The notes: generated by a model not told the origin, from the letters alone. A stretch of DNA of 64,000 nucleotides from Brachypodium distachyon (GCF_000005505.3 NC_016131.3:61551355-61615354), one strand, 5' to 3'. Positions 1 through 12,360 are shown, numbered from the stretch's first letter. A program made the numbers and translations.

Positions 1-310
1 TCTCAAATGGGGGCCCCATTCCTGAAACTAGTTTCTTCTTAGCTAATAATATTGCTGCCTTGAAAACTCATTAGTCATTACTTAAAAATGAACATTGCAA
101 ATGTATATGGTGTGTATCATTTCTTAAACTCTTGTTTTTTTTTGAGCTTTCTTAAACTCTTGTTAGCTTGCTGATTATTTTGACACTAATACCTGGGTAA
201 TTTCTGAACATGCATACTTGTTTCGGAGCTTGCTGTTCTCTTCTTGGATGCACAAAAGTAAAAAACCAAAGGTCAATGTTGATTTAATTTTTTTATGGTA
301 AATCTTCCAG

Positions 311-3226
311 GCTTGCGATTCAAAGGCTTGAAATTGCAAAGAATGATCTGCAGAACAGAATTGCGAAAGAGGTAGGGGGAAGAAATTTCACACATATTGA
401 CTCATTTTTATTTATTGCTTTAAGTAAGCTAATCGAAAGTATTTCCCAGGCTCGGGGTAATGCAATATTACAGGCGAGTTTGGAAAGAAGAAAGCAAGCA
501 CTACATGAACGCCGTTTGGCCCTGGAACAGGATGTATGCTGCATTTCCTTGCCATATTAATTTTGCTCCTTAATCATGTCATTATTTTCTAATTTAGGGA
601 AAGACCGCCATTTTTGTCTGTCAACCTCAATAGGGTTCAGTTTATATCTTTCTAGATTGCTACTTTGGTCCTCAGGACAATGAGCAGGTCTCCTCCATGA
701 AGAGTTCCACATCAAATAGTGTTTAAAAAATCTGATATCCCATGTTTTTGCTCTAAAGCTTTTAGTTAGATTTTTGTGTTGTTGAAGTTGTCGTGTTTTC
801 TACATAGTAGGTCATCATCAATGCGCATATATTCCTTAAAATTGCATGAAAACATCTCATGGGCCTCTGATTTTAGAAAAACAAGTGCTAGGCTCCTAGC
901 CAGGATTTTTGGCAACCAGCTTTTCCTCCGGGATTCGGAACTACGCTGTACAGACACATTATCTTAGAGGCGAACCTTGCCTTTCAGTTACTCAGATGAT
1001 AGATAGGTTTGATTGAATTGGAAGCACCCCTAAAATCATGGAACAAAACTAAGACAGTGCCGTTAGCCCTGTACAAAATTTAGGGTGTAAAATGGGAAGC
1101 GTAAGCATAGTCCAAAAGTTTAGGGCCAAAGTTGTTTTCCCCTTAAATTGTTTTCAAGCAGTTGAGCAGGTTCTAATACCTAAATGGTGGTTGAATTATT
1201 CTGACGATAGTTTTTCCAACTATTTACATCTCTAGGTGTCCAGGTTGCAAGAGCAGCTACAAGCTGAGAGAGATCTCAGATCTGCGTTGGAGGTCGGGTT
1301 GAGCATGTCTTCTGGACAGTTTTCAAGTCCACGTGCTATGGACTCGAAGGTACCCTTCAGCAATTTCTCTACTTGCTGGACTTATTTTATGGAGTCTTAT
1401 TTTCCTTCTTGTTTTTCTCAAGACAAGGGCTGAGCTTGAGGAGATTGCTCTTGCTGAAGCTGATGTTGCAAGGTTAAAACAGAAGGTTGCTGAACTTCAC
1501 CTCCAACTCAATCAACAGCGCCAACACCAATATGGTCCATCATTAGATGCAAATGATCGTTTTCATCGTATTCCAGGCCATTTTCCACAGCAGTAAGAAT
1601 ATTAGTTTTATTATCTTTTCTTTCTTTCTTTTTGGTCACCATTGATAATGTTGCTGGTATTGGCACCTTTGATCTTGCGTGATTTGAAATTTGGTGGGGG
1701 CTTATTAATAGTTCTATTTGATGAAATATTTTTTAGTTAGCGCCAAATTGTGCTGCAGCTGGTTTTAATATGGTTTCTTTTTTTAAAACCAGTTTTAACA
1801 AGGATTTGATTTTTCAATAGTTCTAGTCTTCTAGACGCTAGGCATTATTTCAATAGTTCTAATCTTCTAGACATCCGATTGGATACATTCTGCTCTCCTT
1901 GTTTAAGTACTTCATATTGTAACACTATTTTATTGGTGCCAGAAACTTTGTTCAACCAGGATTTGACATGAATCTTGCCTTTTGCAATCAAGAGAAGCAG
2001 AGAAATGAGGTTTGTTAAGAATTTCTCCCTATACACTTCTGTTCTGAACGTGCTGAAACCAGTTTAAGTTCCAGTTTCAAGAACTTGCCTTACCTACATG
2101 CATGATTCAATGCACTGCTATAGTGTTCTATAGATAAATTATTAATTTTTGTTTTGAAAAATGGATAATAGTGCTGTTGGTGGTTATTTAGGGGACCGAT
2201 AACAAAGAAATAAATAAATCTGGGGACCTTGTCTTGCTTTTGCAGTAGAGTTATTCAGGTTTATCAGTTTTGATGGTGTTAAGATTTCTATATTAATTTC
2301 TAGACAAAATTTGCGCGCTGACTGATTGAAGTTTTTTGCATGTTTTTTATTTTGTTTTATGAACTTAACTCCTACAAGTCTACAGTATGGTTGTAGCAGT
2401 TGGCCAATTGTTAGTCTGAAGGAGGGTTACAACAACTGGTGGGTGGTTAAAGTGGTGGGTACTTTGCCCATTCAACGAAAATTTAGCGGGTGCTAACTCT
2501 GGCTGGTAACCATGTGGTCTGGAGGCAGCTACTATGCTTCACTTTACGTGTGCCTTGTGCTTTTAGCTGACTCCTGTTATCTATTACCTTGTCTGTTTTT
2601 GTAATCGGTCTGTTTTCGTTACTTGATTTATCCCCCCATTATCTATTACCTTGTCTTGACTTGTTGCTCTCAAATAACCCTATTTTACATGATTAAGATT
2701 TAAGCTGTTTTGAGTTTCCCTGATAAAGCTCACACTACATTGACTGATACCGTATTCTTTAGCAGGAGAGCTCAATGGATGCATCACAATGGAGGAACAT
2801 CAAGCAGCATGTGCTACCTTATGGTTCATCAAGGCCGATGACCCGCAAGCTTTCCTTGGATGCGTCTTCAAGTGATTCAAGAGGCATGGAGGCATCAACA
2901 CGCATGTCATCAGAGAGCACTTCTGTGGCAGTCAATGTCCCTAAGTTAGCCGAGGTCAGGGAAATCACAACACTCTATTATTGTTAAATATACCATAAAT
3001 AGTAAGGAAATCCATATTTGTTGTATCTGTATGACAGGCTGTTGAATATGGGAGGCAGCCAATGGTGGCATCCTCCACTTTGGTGGAACTTACAACTAGG
3101 CTAGATTTCTTCAAAGAGCGGAGGTCACAACTGATGGAACAACTCCATAGTCTCGATTTAGGACATGGGTCTGCTTCTCAGGGTTTTCCATACAAGCCAC
3201 CTTCTCCTTGGAACAGTCCAAGGTAG
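311..3226 (+). CDS. REN1: REN1-like Rho/ROP GTPase-activating protein, 3' exons only
   Basis: C-terminal part of a plant RopGAP of the ROP1 ENHANCER1 type (PH plus RhoGAP plus coiled coil), which switches off ROP GTPases in polarized growth. Only the coiled-coil tail lies in the window; PH and GAP domains must be upstream. Exons joined by GT/AG borders in frame: 311-371, 450-533, 1236-1349, 1423-1592, 1943-2009, 2766-2954 and 3038-3226. The 67-nt exon 1943-2009 is required to keep the frame. The first exons encode a heptad-rich coiled coil (for example LAIQRLEIAKNDLQ and SRLQEQLQAERDLR), then a Ser-rich linker, and a tail ending SPWNSPR before TAG at 3224. No premature stop is visible. Family assignment rests on recognition of the tail; the coiled coil alone could also fit other RhoGAP relatives. 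Confidence 0.8.
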
Positions 3227-4560
3227 GATATGTTTATTGTATATCCTTGGTAGAGATTCTTCTTCCCCGGCTTTCATCATTTGTAGGAACTATTGGCGGG
3301 TCATGTAAATTCTTCTTTTCCTTTCCCCCCCCTCTCTAATATGGGCTTACGGTTTTGTTGTTGCACGAGGTGGCTGTGTGATGTTGTAGCCTCCTATATG
3401 TAATGCGAAAGGGGTGCCAATTAAACAAGTTTTCCAGAGATGTGGCAGTATATATATGTATTTTTGTGTGGTTGCTCATATAGAATTGACAGTTTTGCTC
3501 TTTGTAATTGTATCGCTGTGTTATTTGTAGGCATGGAGTACATGGTCAAATTAGTACCCAGCTTGCTTGTAATTTCAGCAGCTTTGCCCTGATTTTCTTT
3601 TAATGAAACATATATCATGATTCTGTGTTCTTCGCATCACTGCCGCGAACTGTTCTGATACCCTGCTAGACTGCTAGCGGGCAGGCCGTTGACGAGGAGA
3701 GCGCCTCTTTGTTCTGTGTTAGGCATTGGAGCCGAGTTGGGCTTATAAAAAACTCAACCGGACCACAAAACTCATACAGCCTCAGGGTTTATCTGATTCT
3801 GAATCACAGGAATAGGGACAGTAGAAGATTGGATTGTAGTGCATACTTGGTTTCTTATGATCCTCTTTCACGTGGGATCAAGGTGGGATGCAGTCTGCAG
3901 ACTGGACGCCCATCGTTGTGCGATAAATGTTGGATCTGGATGCCCGTGTTTTTGGTGGTGGGGAGGGTGTTATCGGCGCGGGAGCGACGAAGGTTGGATC
4001 CGGTAGGATTTGGAGCCTGGATGCCCATGGGTTTGGTGATGGCCATGGTGTTCATGGCATGGGAGTGGTTGCCTTCCAAGGAGGGAGCGACATTGCCCTT
4101 TTGGCATTTTGTTCGTGGCTGTGGTGGTGGTCATGGTTGGGGCTGGATCGGCGGCCTCACCAGAAGAGGTGCATGAGGCTATGGCGGTGGAGCTAGTGGT
4201 AGTGGAGCCACCTAGGCCAATGTCCAGTAGCAAGTTGAAGGCTGTGCAGAGGTACTAAAAACTGGTGGAGCCACTGTTGGCAATGCGCGGCAACCGGTGT
4301 CATGACAGTTGTTGGTTGTTGCTACCAATGCTACTCCTGTGAAGGATGACGATGAAGATAAGACAGATGATTGAAGGTCCGTCGAAGCTTCTCCAAGGTA
4401 TCTTTTAGTGTTCTGAGGTGACACCGGAGAGATTTTACTAGGAGGAACGTGTTTTCCCTAGTTTTTTGTCTTTTTGAGTTGTATTAACCGAGCTCTGAAG
4501 GGTATTGTTTCTTCAATAATATAAAAGTTGTGTGCATCGAGTCCCTTTTCAAAAAAAAAG
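3227..4560. other. 3' flank of REN1-like gene and possible retroposed tail
   Basis: No gene seen. The first ~400 bases are probably 3'UTR and downstream sequence of the REN1-like gene. From about 3850 the sequence is G-rich and low in complexity, with open frames on both strands that look like composition artefacts. It ends at 4551-4567 in an A-rich run after a conserved-looking tail (ttgtattaaccgagctctg), as the 3' end of a retroposed copy or LINE would. No TSD was found. Confidence 0.3.
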
Positions 4561-5466
4561 AAAAAGAATCTCATAAATAGCTTGAGAAACCGTACCCCTC
4601 GCAGCAAGGTAGGTATAGCAAGGGGAATCCAGCGTCCCGAATGGAGGTGGTGGTAAGGTTAAGCTCAGGTCTGCCTAAGAATAGAAATGTGTTGGATGAT
4701 GAAACGTGTAAATATGGCTCAGTGCCTGAATCCTCCCAGTGTTCATAAGTAATTCAGAGTTTTAGACACTGTATCTTGCTCTTGACACAGCAATTCATAT
4801 GGACCAATATTTGCATCATTATGCAGTTTTCGATGTATATAATATCTCCCTCTTGATGTCAGAATTCAGATGCAAAGAGAACACCCCCAAGAACCCATAA
4901 GAAAACTTCAGGGAGCAACATAGAAGGGTGGCATGTTAACTCAGGTAAAACATTTACATCTCTGAACTTGTGATTACAAAATATCTCTGCAAGTTCAATC
5001 TTCAGGTGTGCCGATAGCGTGCACAGGAGAAAAGGATCTTCAAGTCAGCATCTACACTACCATTAGTGAATTCTATATGCATGTATATAGCTATTTAGGC
5101 ATAGCTCGGCATTGTCGTGCTATGCTACACTGGCTGAAAAAGTCGCTGTAGAAAGGCAGATGTGTCCATTTTATAAACAAAAGAGGAAGGACCGTTCGAC
5201 CTGATTATTGAAATGCACCGCTGTCTCAAATGGAGCCTTATTTCTACATGAGAGCCAGCTGAATTCCGTGGAATCTGCATGCAGGGGTATGATCATCCTG
5301 ATTCTGAAGGTGTTCCGCATCTGGTGGAGTTTGGTGACTGGTGATGTACAACAGTACAAGTAGAGGCATCAAACCCTGCTGCAATGAGAGCAGCATGATG
5401 TTTCGACAGTTCAACACAGAAAATCCAATGTCAGAGGTCCCGTAGCTCTCGAGTCTCAATGTGCTT
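4561..5466. other. 3' flank of the short PIP5K copy
   Basis: No coding exon seen. It lies downstream of the minus-strand kinase stop at 5467 and probably holds its 3'UTR. A short stretch (gaattccgtgg at about 5262) recurs beyond the stop of the second kinase at about 19151, suggesting the 3' regions share ancestry. Confidence 0.35.
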
Positions 5467-8400
5467 TCAGGTGTCTGCCTTGTCTTCTTGGAACGCTTTG
5501 TATACAAAATCTTTAAAGCGCCTGGAATACTGTTTTGGATCTACTGCTGAAATAGATGTTGGGTCATACTGGAAAGACTTGTAGGCGTGCTCAAGCTTTT
5601 TGCTGATATCATAATCTTGAAGTATGTCTATAATCCCAAAATACAATATAACATCGTAGAACTCCCCAGTAGGCTCTCCAATAAGCTGCGCTTCCAACTC
5701 ACTCTTCCGTATCGTAAGTTCGGCTCTTGTTGGCATGTTCGACCCAAGCTTTATCTTGCACAATCTGTCCACCGAAAGAATCATAATATTAGAACTTAGA
5801 AATCATGGCTAGGAAGGTAGCCATTTATACAAGATAGAATATATAAGGAAAATGAGGGTAAAGTGGAATTACATATATCCATCTTTAGTATGAGTGTTTT
5901 TTAGGTGAATCTTTCATACGGGTGGTTACAGTGCTACCTAATACCTGTTCTTATGCTGTCAAGCACATCTATTTTTAGGGGGCTACCAAGCTCATATAGA
6001 GTCAGATCCAGCCGAGTCAGCAAATATGAAGATAATGCACAAATGATACTCCACATGTTTTAAACAAATATGGCCTCCATGTAACTTCTAGTCCCCATGG
6101 GGTCTATGGGACACACAAGGCAGACAGATTATTAAAATAAGAGGCACAGGCAAACCAAAGGCTACAGCACATCTAGAATTGTCCTATGAATGTTGAATGC
6201 ATGGAGTTAATGGAACAATAAATTCAGACCAAGGCGAACATCATGGAAGCATGAGCCATCTCAATAAGATACAAATATTATATTAGCACGTGCATGCCGG
6301 ACAAGTATTTGGACCAAACGAAAAATCAATGGGACTTTAAGCAAGTATCTTATCTCACCTGTTTGGATCAGTATCTCCTCTAGAAAGATGAGGCGATAAG
6401 TGGGGTGATGATCCTCTGCTGCTATCACTATCAAAGGAACCTTTAACCAATGAAACTTGTAAGGTATAGAACAACCATGTCATAAGTAGTTAATTTTTTT
6501 TTTAACTTTCTACAACCAACCTTCAGTCATTATAACTCTTTTGTCTCTAAAATGTACACCCACCAAGAGACTGTAATCCATAATGTTTTCCTGCTCGAGA
6601 AAATCGCAGTCCTTGTCGACTTGTCTGCTTCAACACATTTAATTTCTGCATTAACATGGGGAGTATAATGTGGTGATTTCTCATTGCACCAGCCTCACTC
6701 ACCTTTGGAACTCTTGGTACCAATGTTTCTGCAATCGAAATATGAAGTTAAGATCTAGGTCTTTCAAAATGGTGTATTCATCGATTTCTGTCTGTGGCTT
6801 ATCAGTCGTACGCCCAAGGGATGAGCCTTTCAGATCAAATCGCCTATGAATAAAGTGGTCAGAACAGAACAGGTTTCCCATTATGACAAAACGAACCTGG
6901 ATAATAGTATAGCAAACAGACAATCAGACATTTATATAAGCTTGGTAAGAATATTTATAAGTAGCAGACTAGCAGTAGCATGAAAACCAAATATCTTGTA
7001 AGCCCTGACCTTCTTTTGGTTAGCTCCGGCTAACTTGACACAATGCAGACCAAAAAATTTGGTGACTAGAGTGTTCTCGAACGCCCGGACATGATTGTAG
7101 TAAGCTCGAAGCATCTTCAGAAATATCTACATAATAAGTGGCCCATACATTCTGTATAAACTGTTGGTTGCATTTAAAGTTCAGAAAGCATTTGGACAGA
7201 GATAACCACAAACCTTTACTTCAGCTTTCTTCATCGTCTTTATCATGTACTGATCATTGCTTGTGAGATAAAAGAAGCTTCCACTCTTACCAGGGGATGA
7301 GAGCTCCCGGAGAGCCTGATCTCCACAAAGAGATAACATATAGTCTGCTGCATCAACCTTGAACAACTTGCGTAATGTCCTGTGATTCAGTTCATGACAA
7401 ATTGCCGCATGTGAACTGTCGATGAGCATAGATAAACCATAATGAAGGAATAACACATATATTAGACATTGGAGTGATGACCAACCGGAACACTTGCGGG
7501 CAGTAATCTTTCCATTTGAAATCACAAGAACTGTGTGGAGGGGTGTATTTTGAGCCCTCTGGAGGGAACCGTGTCCATACTTTTTCCTTTGGGTCAAAAG
7601 CTGATGACTTCAGATCAAGCGTAATAGGGCCTTGCTTTCCTACTGCATGTCTATTGGCCGTTCAAGATTATTAGCACATGAAAAGATTACTTTCAATTTC
7701 GAAAGATATGGCATTCTAATATGAAAAGATACCACTTAAAGAAAAAAATGTGCAATTGAAAAGGTATGTTTTGCCGAACAATAGTTGCCTATATGACTGA
7801 GTTCAGTCAGGAGTACGGGATAATGACAACCATCTAGCAGATGCTCTATTGTTGTTGAAACATCCACAACAGAAGGATGGATCCCTTGTACCATTATAAT
7901 CCACTACCCTTAGTTGAGAATGAACTGCCATATAGCACAGATTTCCACACGTAAGTTGTCTGACTGAAAACCATCAAGCTATGCCAGAAGCTGCGAGCCC
8001 GTGAGAATCTAAATTTCCATCAACGGCCATGCTTTGATTTTTGGTCAAAATGTCTACAAGGCATAATCAGTCGTGCCATTTGAAAGGAATGGCAGAGGAA
8101 GATCACACAAATCCTATTTCTAAGCCATCAAATTCCAGTTAGGCATAATCAGTTCATGTTTCAACCATTACAAGAATATAATTACCATACTTTGAGTTAG
8201 TGAGCGTTCTAGGAGGAGCAGTAATTTTATACGTTGTTCTTTCTTTCGTTCTTAATGAAAATCCTGCCTCTCCCTTTGAAAGAAAACAAATAAGCTAGTT
8301 TCATGCTTCCGCAAACAAATTTTGAATCTAATATTCACAACAGAAGGAGGGAATCAAATCATTGGGCATTCATCATTAAACATGTTAAGAACTTTTAGAT

Positions 8401-8635
8401 AACCGTGTGACCAGGATGGGATGATCTGATTGCCGATCATAAACATCTGACCACCCTAACGAAATGCAGATTTCTCTGTATTTCAATGTCATTATATTGA
8501 GAAGAAATGCACCAATAAGCAAATGTTCACACATTTTTCGTCAATGCTGGATGGAGAGGTAAGAAATCAACAAGCACGGAGATGGAGAAACCAGGGCAGG
8601 TGCGGGTACCTGATGCCCAGTTGGAGATTGAGCAT
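5467..8635 (-). CDS. PIP5K: PIP5K paralogue lacking MORN repeats
   Basis: Phosphatidylinositol-4-phosphate 5-kinase catalytic region, which would make PI(4,5)P2 at the plasma membrane. Minus-strand exons: 8635-8610 (from first in-frame ATG), 7650-7486, 7379-7214, 7126-7010, 6896-6703, 6624-6521, 6440-6359, 5764-5467; total 1152 nt, 383 aa, open throughout. Visible motifs: Gly-rich loop [16 protein letters not shown] lysine, [32 protein letters not shown] and an activation loop with the Glu (KKLEHAYKS) typical of PI4P 5-kinases. Exon sizes match the paralogue at 19.4-23.7 kb except that one exon is 24 nt longer because of a displaced donor. Upstream of the ATG the frame stays open to about 8937 and still matches the end of the paralogue's exon 1 ([26 protein letters not shown]), but has no ATG and no MORN repeats. 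Either a short functional kinase or a 5'-truncated pseudogene. Confidence 0.75.
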
Positions 8636-9593
8636 AAGCTCATAGTTCTTGTGACCCTTGGCGATGGTCTCGCCCTGCCGCCGCGGCCCGCGCGGCCTGC
8701 CGCCGGCGTGCGGCCCCGTCGCCGGCGACGGCGGCGGCAGGCCCCTGCCCTCGCCGGCGTCCTCCACCCTCACCGTCGTGGCGCCCCTCCTCGTCCTCTT
8801 CCGCCCACGCCGCCGACCAGCTCGCACCGTCACCTCCGGCTGCGCCTCGTCCCCTCCTCCGCCTCCTCCTCCACAATGCCGCACGTGGTGCCCCCATCCA
8901 GTGGAGCTCCCCACCCCCCGCAATCTCGGATCTTTTCAAAGTTTCTCTCTCTCCTCCCACCCGGAAGTTTTGCTCGGCCTGGACGCCGAGCTCGCGCGCC
9001 CGTACGTTCGATGCCCTACGAGCCCAGCTGTGCTCTCCCGGGTTCGTCTCCACCACGTGCCGTATCACCAACGACGCACGTCACCTTCTTTTTTTTTTTT
9101 GAGGGAACCTTCTTCTTCTTCTTGCCTTTCTCCTTCCGCGTATGTATCTTTCCCCCAACACGCATTAAAATGCACATAAAGCATGCATTTTGATTTTCTT
9201 TTCCATGCATATGGCTGCCTGATATTGGAGTAATGGGCTTCCGGAAATTGATTTTTTTCATGCATTTTGATTTTTGAATATTAACTTCAAAATTTCTAAA
9301 GCTAAATCAAAAGTAGAATGAGAGGTTAATGGAGCAAAAGAACATGAACTTACCTTTTACCAAGATAATGATAGCTAGACCATTGGAAAAAAAGAACGGG
9401 CTGCGGTAGCAATCGTCATTAGAGAGTTGGAACAAAAGGAAAGACGTCAATGTTTAGCACGACACATCCTGCGTCACACTTGACTAGGATGTTTCATAAA
9501 TAAAAAATTCATATTTAATCGATGTTTTTATATGTATTTTATTGCATTAGTTTGCGGCAACTATGTACGCTATGTGTATGCTAACATTCCAGA
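8636..9593. other. GC-rich 5' flank of short PIP5K copy with exon-1 remnant
   Basis: 8636-8937 continues the kinase frame on the minus strand without an ATG: about 45 codons next to the exon border resemble the end of exon 1 in the full-length paralogue. Further upstream the reading is Arg/Gly-rich and unlike the paralogue, and a TGA closes it near 8938. Other long frames here are by-products of high GC. 9088-9130 is a T- and CTT-rich tract. No other gene seen. Confidence 0.5.
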
Positions 9594-9690
9594 CGGAGAG
9601 ATACCGCAATACCGCATGATGGGAGACGATCTCATGTCCTCATAAAAATCCCTCCTAAAGATTGCTGCCATGTGTTTTCCTGTTGAGGTC
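9594..9690 (+). repeat. Copy A of a ~90-bp dispersed direct repeat
   Basis: The segment around gggagacgatctcatgtcc (from about 9620) resembles 13089-13175, which carries gggagacaatctaatgtcc in the same orientation and then a similar A/C-rich stretch. A further match follows at about 9784 (tacaaccagataacac) and 13175 (tacaaccaaataacac). The two copies bracket the block that holds the tandem arrays. Confidence 0.5.
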
Positions 9691-9827
9691 TTTTGCAGTA
9701 ACCTGAAATTAATAAGACCATTTGAATAGGAAGGCGGCGGTGACATGCGGTGTCTTCGTGACCGGCACGAGCATTACCAAAAAGTACAACCAGATAACAC
9801 TAGTACAAAAGAATAAACGATAATTCT

Positions 9828-9849
9828 AAGTGGGGCACGTGCCCCACTT
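9828..9849. other. 22-bp perfect palindrome with central CACGTG
   Basis: Each arm is aagtggggcac, giving a perfect 22-bp inverted repeat with no spacer and a G-box hexamer at the centre. It sits in a gene-free stretch, about 1.2 kb upstream of the short kinase, so a regulatory role is unproven; it could also be an end or joint of a mobile element. Confidence 0.6.
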
Positions 9850-10860
9850 GGTCTTACCGTACGACGTCCTCTCTGGTCCGTTGGATCAACAAAACTCCCG
9901 ATCCCCCTTTGGCTTTCTCCCATCGGCCGATCCCCTCTCCCCCGTTCTCTCTCTCTTATCTCTTGGTCTTCTCCGATGCAGTCCGATGGATCCCTCTCCC
10001 TCTGGTTGTCCACTTCTCCTCCCGATTGGAGCAAGCGTGCGGCAGCGGAGGAGGAGGAGTTGGGAGCGGCCGTGGCGGAGCAACGGCAGAGCGCGCGGCG
10101 GAGGAGCAGCACCGCGGCAGCAGCGGCGGATGAGCAAGGCGCTGCTGCGGCAGAGGAGGAGCAGGGCGCGGCCGCGGCCCCATCCCGAACAAGGCGCCGA
10201 CGGCAGCGACAAAGCAACCGCTGCCACAGCTCCGTCGTGCGCCGATGGGCTCTACCGATTCGTCTCCGAGTCTGCAGGGGCTGCGCGATGATGGTCCAAG
10301 AACTCAAGGAGTTGAAGGAGTAGGTGCGGCGGTTGTTGAACTCCTGATCTTGACGCGGAAACTTCTTGAGTTGTTGCTGTTTCGTTGAGTGGGCCGGTTC
10401 TTGTTGCCGCCGCCGGCGATGGTGTAGGAGGCGGCAGTTGGTGGAGGCTGGTGCGAGAGCGAGATGGCGGTGCGGCCCTCGCTGTTGTTGCCACCGTTGC
10501 GTGTCTTCTCTGCATTTCGGAATAGAGGATTGCTTATGTTCCATCCATTGATGGAAGGATGCAGCATGCCATCAATCGTTTTCCTTGATTTATCGATCGA
10601 CACAGCAGTGGTGGCGGAGCAGGTCATGGTATTCATATACCGGGCCTTCTTGTTCTGGCTGTCGAAATCCCCGCTAGGTGGCTCAGGGATGAGTACGATG
10701 GCGGCGGTAGCTCCGAGAAGAAGAGGGGTTGCCGGAGTTTGCCACACTAGATTGCAGTGCCAATTTTAGCTTTTGTCCGTGATAAACCCGTGGATGGCGT
10801 CCATGCTTATTATGCTCTCCGAGACGGAGACTGGGTTTACCTAATCCGGGCAAACAGGCA
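9850..10860. other. GC-rich region without a supported gene
   Basis: CT-rich stretch (about 9890-9960), then a GC-rich block to about 10750. Long overlapping open frames occur on both strands but read as Arg-, Ala- and Ser-rich low-complexity protein with no recognisable domain and no clear splice structure. I treat them as composition artefacts or the interior of an unidentified transposon. Confidence 0.4.
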
Positions 10861-11890
10861 TCGTAATCTAGCAATCACGTGTAAATAATCCAGCTACTAG
10901 GCATCGATAATCTGGCAGGCAGCGACAATTTATCTGGCAACTACATGTGAATAATCTGGCGAATATGCAATGTTAACCTGGCAATTATGCATTGGATAAT
11001 TTGACAAGTAGTCATGAATAACCGGGCAATTGGATGTTTAGAAATCGACTAGTACGCACACTTAATATAGAAGTAGGCACAATTAACCTGGCAAGTAGGT
11101 GGGCGTAGTCCGGCAAGTAGACACAATTAACCTGGCAAGTACGTGTAAATAATCTGGCAAGTAGGTCTAGATAATTCGGCAAGTGTGCCCAATTAACCTA
11201 GCAAATAGGTGTGCTTAGTCCGGCAAGTAGACACAATTAACCTGACAAGTACGTGTGAATAATCTGGCAATTAGGTCTAGATAATCCGGCAAGCGTGCAC
11301 AATTAACCTGACAACTAGCTAGTTATGGATAATCTAACAAGTAGTCATGAATAACCCGGCAAGTGGGCGTTTAGAAATCGACTAGTAGGCACAATTAATC
11401 TGGCAAGTAGGTGTGCGTAGTCCGGCAAGTAGGCATAATTAAGCTGGAAAGTACGTGTGAATAATCTGGCAAGTAGGTATGGCTAATCCGGCAAGTGTGC
11501 ATGGTTAACCTGGCAACTGCGTATGGATAATCGCAACTAGCTAGTCATGAATAACCCGGCAAGTGGGCGTTTAGAAATCGACTAGTATGCACACTTAACG
11601 TACAACTAGGCACAACTAAGCTGACAAGTATGTGTGCATAGTTTGGCAAGTAGACACAATTAACCTGGCAAATACATGTGAATAATCTAGCAAGTAAGTG
11701 TAGATAATCCAGCAAGTTTGCACACTTATCATACAAATTGGCCTTTAGAAATTGACAGTATAGTTAACCTGGCAAGTATGTGTGAATAATCTGACCTATA
11801 GTCATGGTTACACGGACAAGTAGGCACAGTTGACCTGGTAACTATGCGTGGATAATCCGACAAGTAGTCTTGGTTAACTGGCAAGTAGTC
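10860..11890. repeat. Degenerate tandem array, ~22-25-bp unit (ggcaagta core)
   Basis: About 1 kb made of variants of two alternating phrases, 'cacaattaacctggcaagta' and 'ataatctggcaagtaggt'. The core tggcaagta / cggcaagta recurs every 22-25 bp, some forty times. A higher-order period is visible: ataacccggcaagtgggcg followed by tttagaaatcgactagta appears near 11030 (altered), 11352 and 11548. No open frame of interest. Confidence 0.85.
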
Positions 11891-12360
11891 ACATTATTTG
11901 ATCCTAACTATTTGCCATGTTATCGTACTATCGGTCAATCGCCATTTTCTTTACGCTTAGTGACTATATTATTTGACCATAATTGCCATGTTGTTTTAAC
12001 ACCAGTTAATTGTCATAATTTTTACCCTTAGGTGACCACATTTTTTTATACTAGTTGCCATGTTGTCTTATTGTTGGTCAATTGCCATATTTTTTTACAC
12101 CCAGTGACCAGATTATTCGATCCTACATGCCATGTTGTTTTAACACCAATCGACCGCCATACTTTTTACCTCAAGCGACCACATTATTTGATCCCAGTTG
12201 CCACGTTGACTTACTATCGTTCAATTGCCACATTTTATACCTAGCGATCAGATTATTTAATGCTACTTGTCATCTTATTTTTACCACCGGTCAATTGAGA
12301 TGTGTTTTACCCATAGTGACCACATTATTGGTCCTAAATTTCCATGTTGTCTTATCCAAA
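11890..12360. repeat. Degenerate tandem array, ~75-85-bp unit (gttgccatgttg core)
   Basis: Directly follows the ggcaagta array. Units contain 'gaccacattatttgatcc', 'gttgccatgttgtctta' and 'tcggtcaattgccatatttt' in fixed order, about six times with many substitutions. The block is T-rich and non-coding. Confidence 0.8.

Noticed and set aside
3709..4176. 155-codon + strand frame downstream of the REN1-like gene
   Set aside because: Gly/Trp-rich low complexity with a competing frame on the other strand; no motif.
8640..9071. 143-codon minus-strand frame with an ATG at 9071 as a new N-terminus for the short kinase
   Set aside because: It is in a different frame from the kinase exon and reads as Arg/Ala-rich sequence with no similarity to the paralogue.
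9797..9812. cactagtacaaaag as a CACTA transposon end
   Set aside because: No inverted counterpart was found within several kb and no 3-bp duplication could be placed.
9774..10769. Several 100-250-codon frames on both strands
   Set aside because: No domain, no consistent splice sites, strongly biased composition; most likely GC artefacts.
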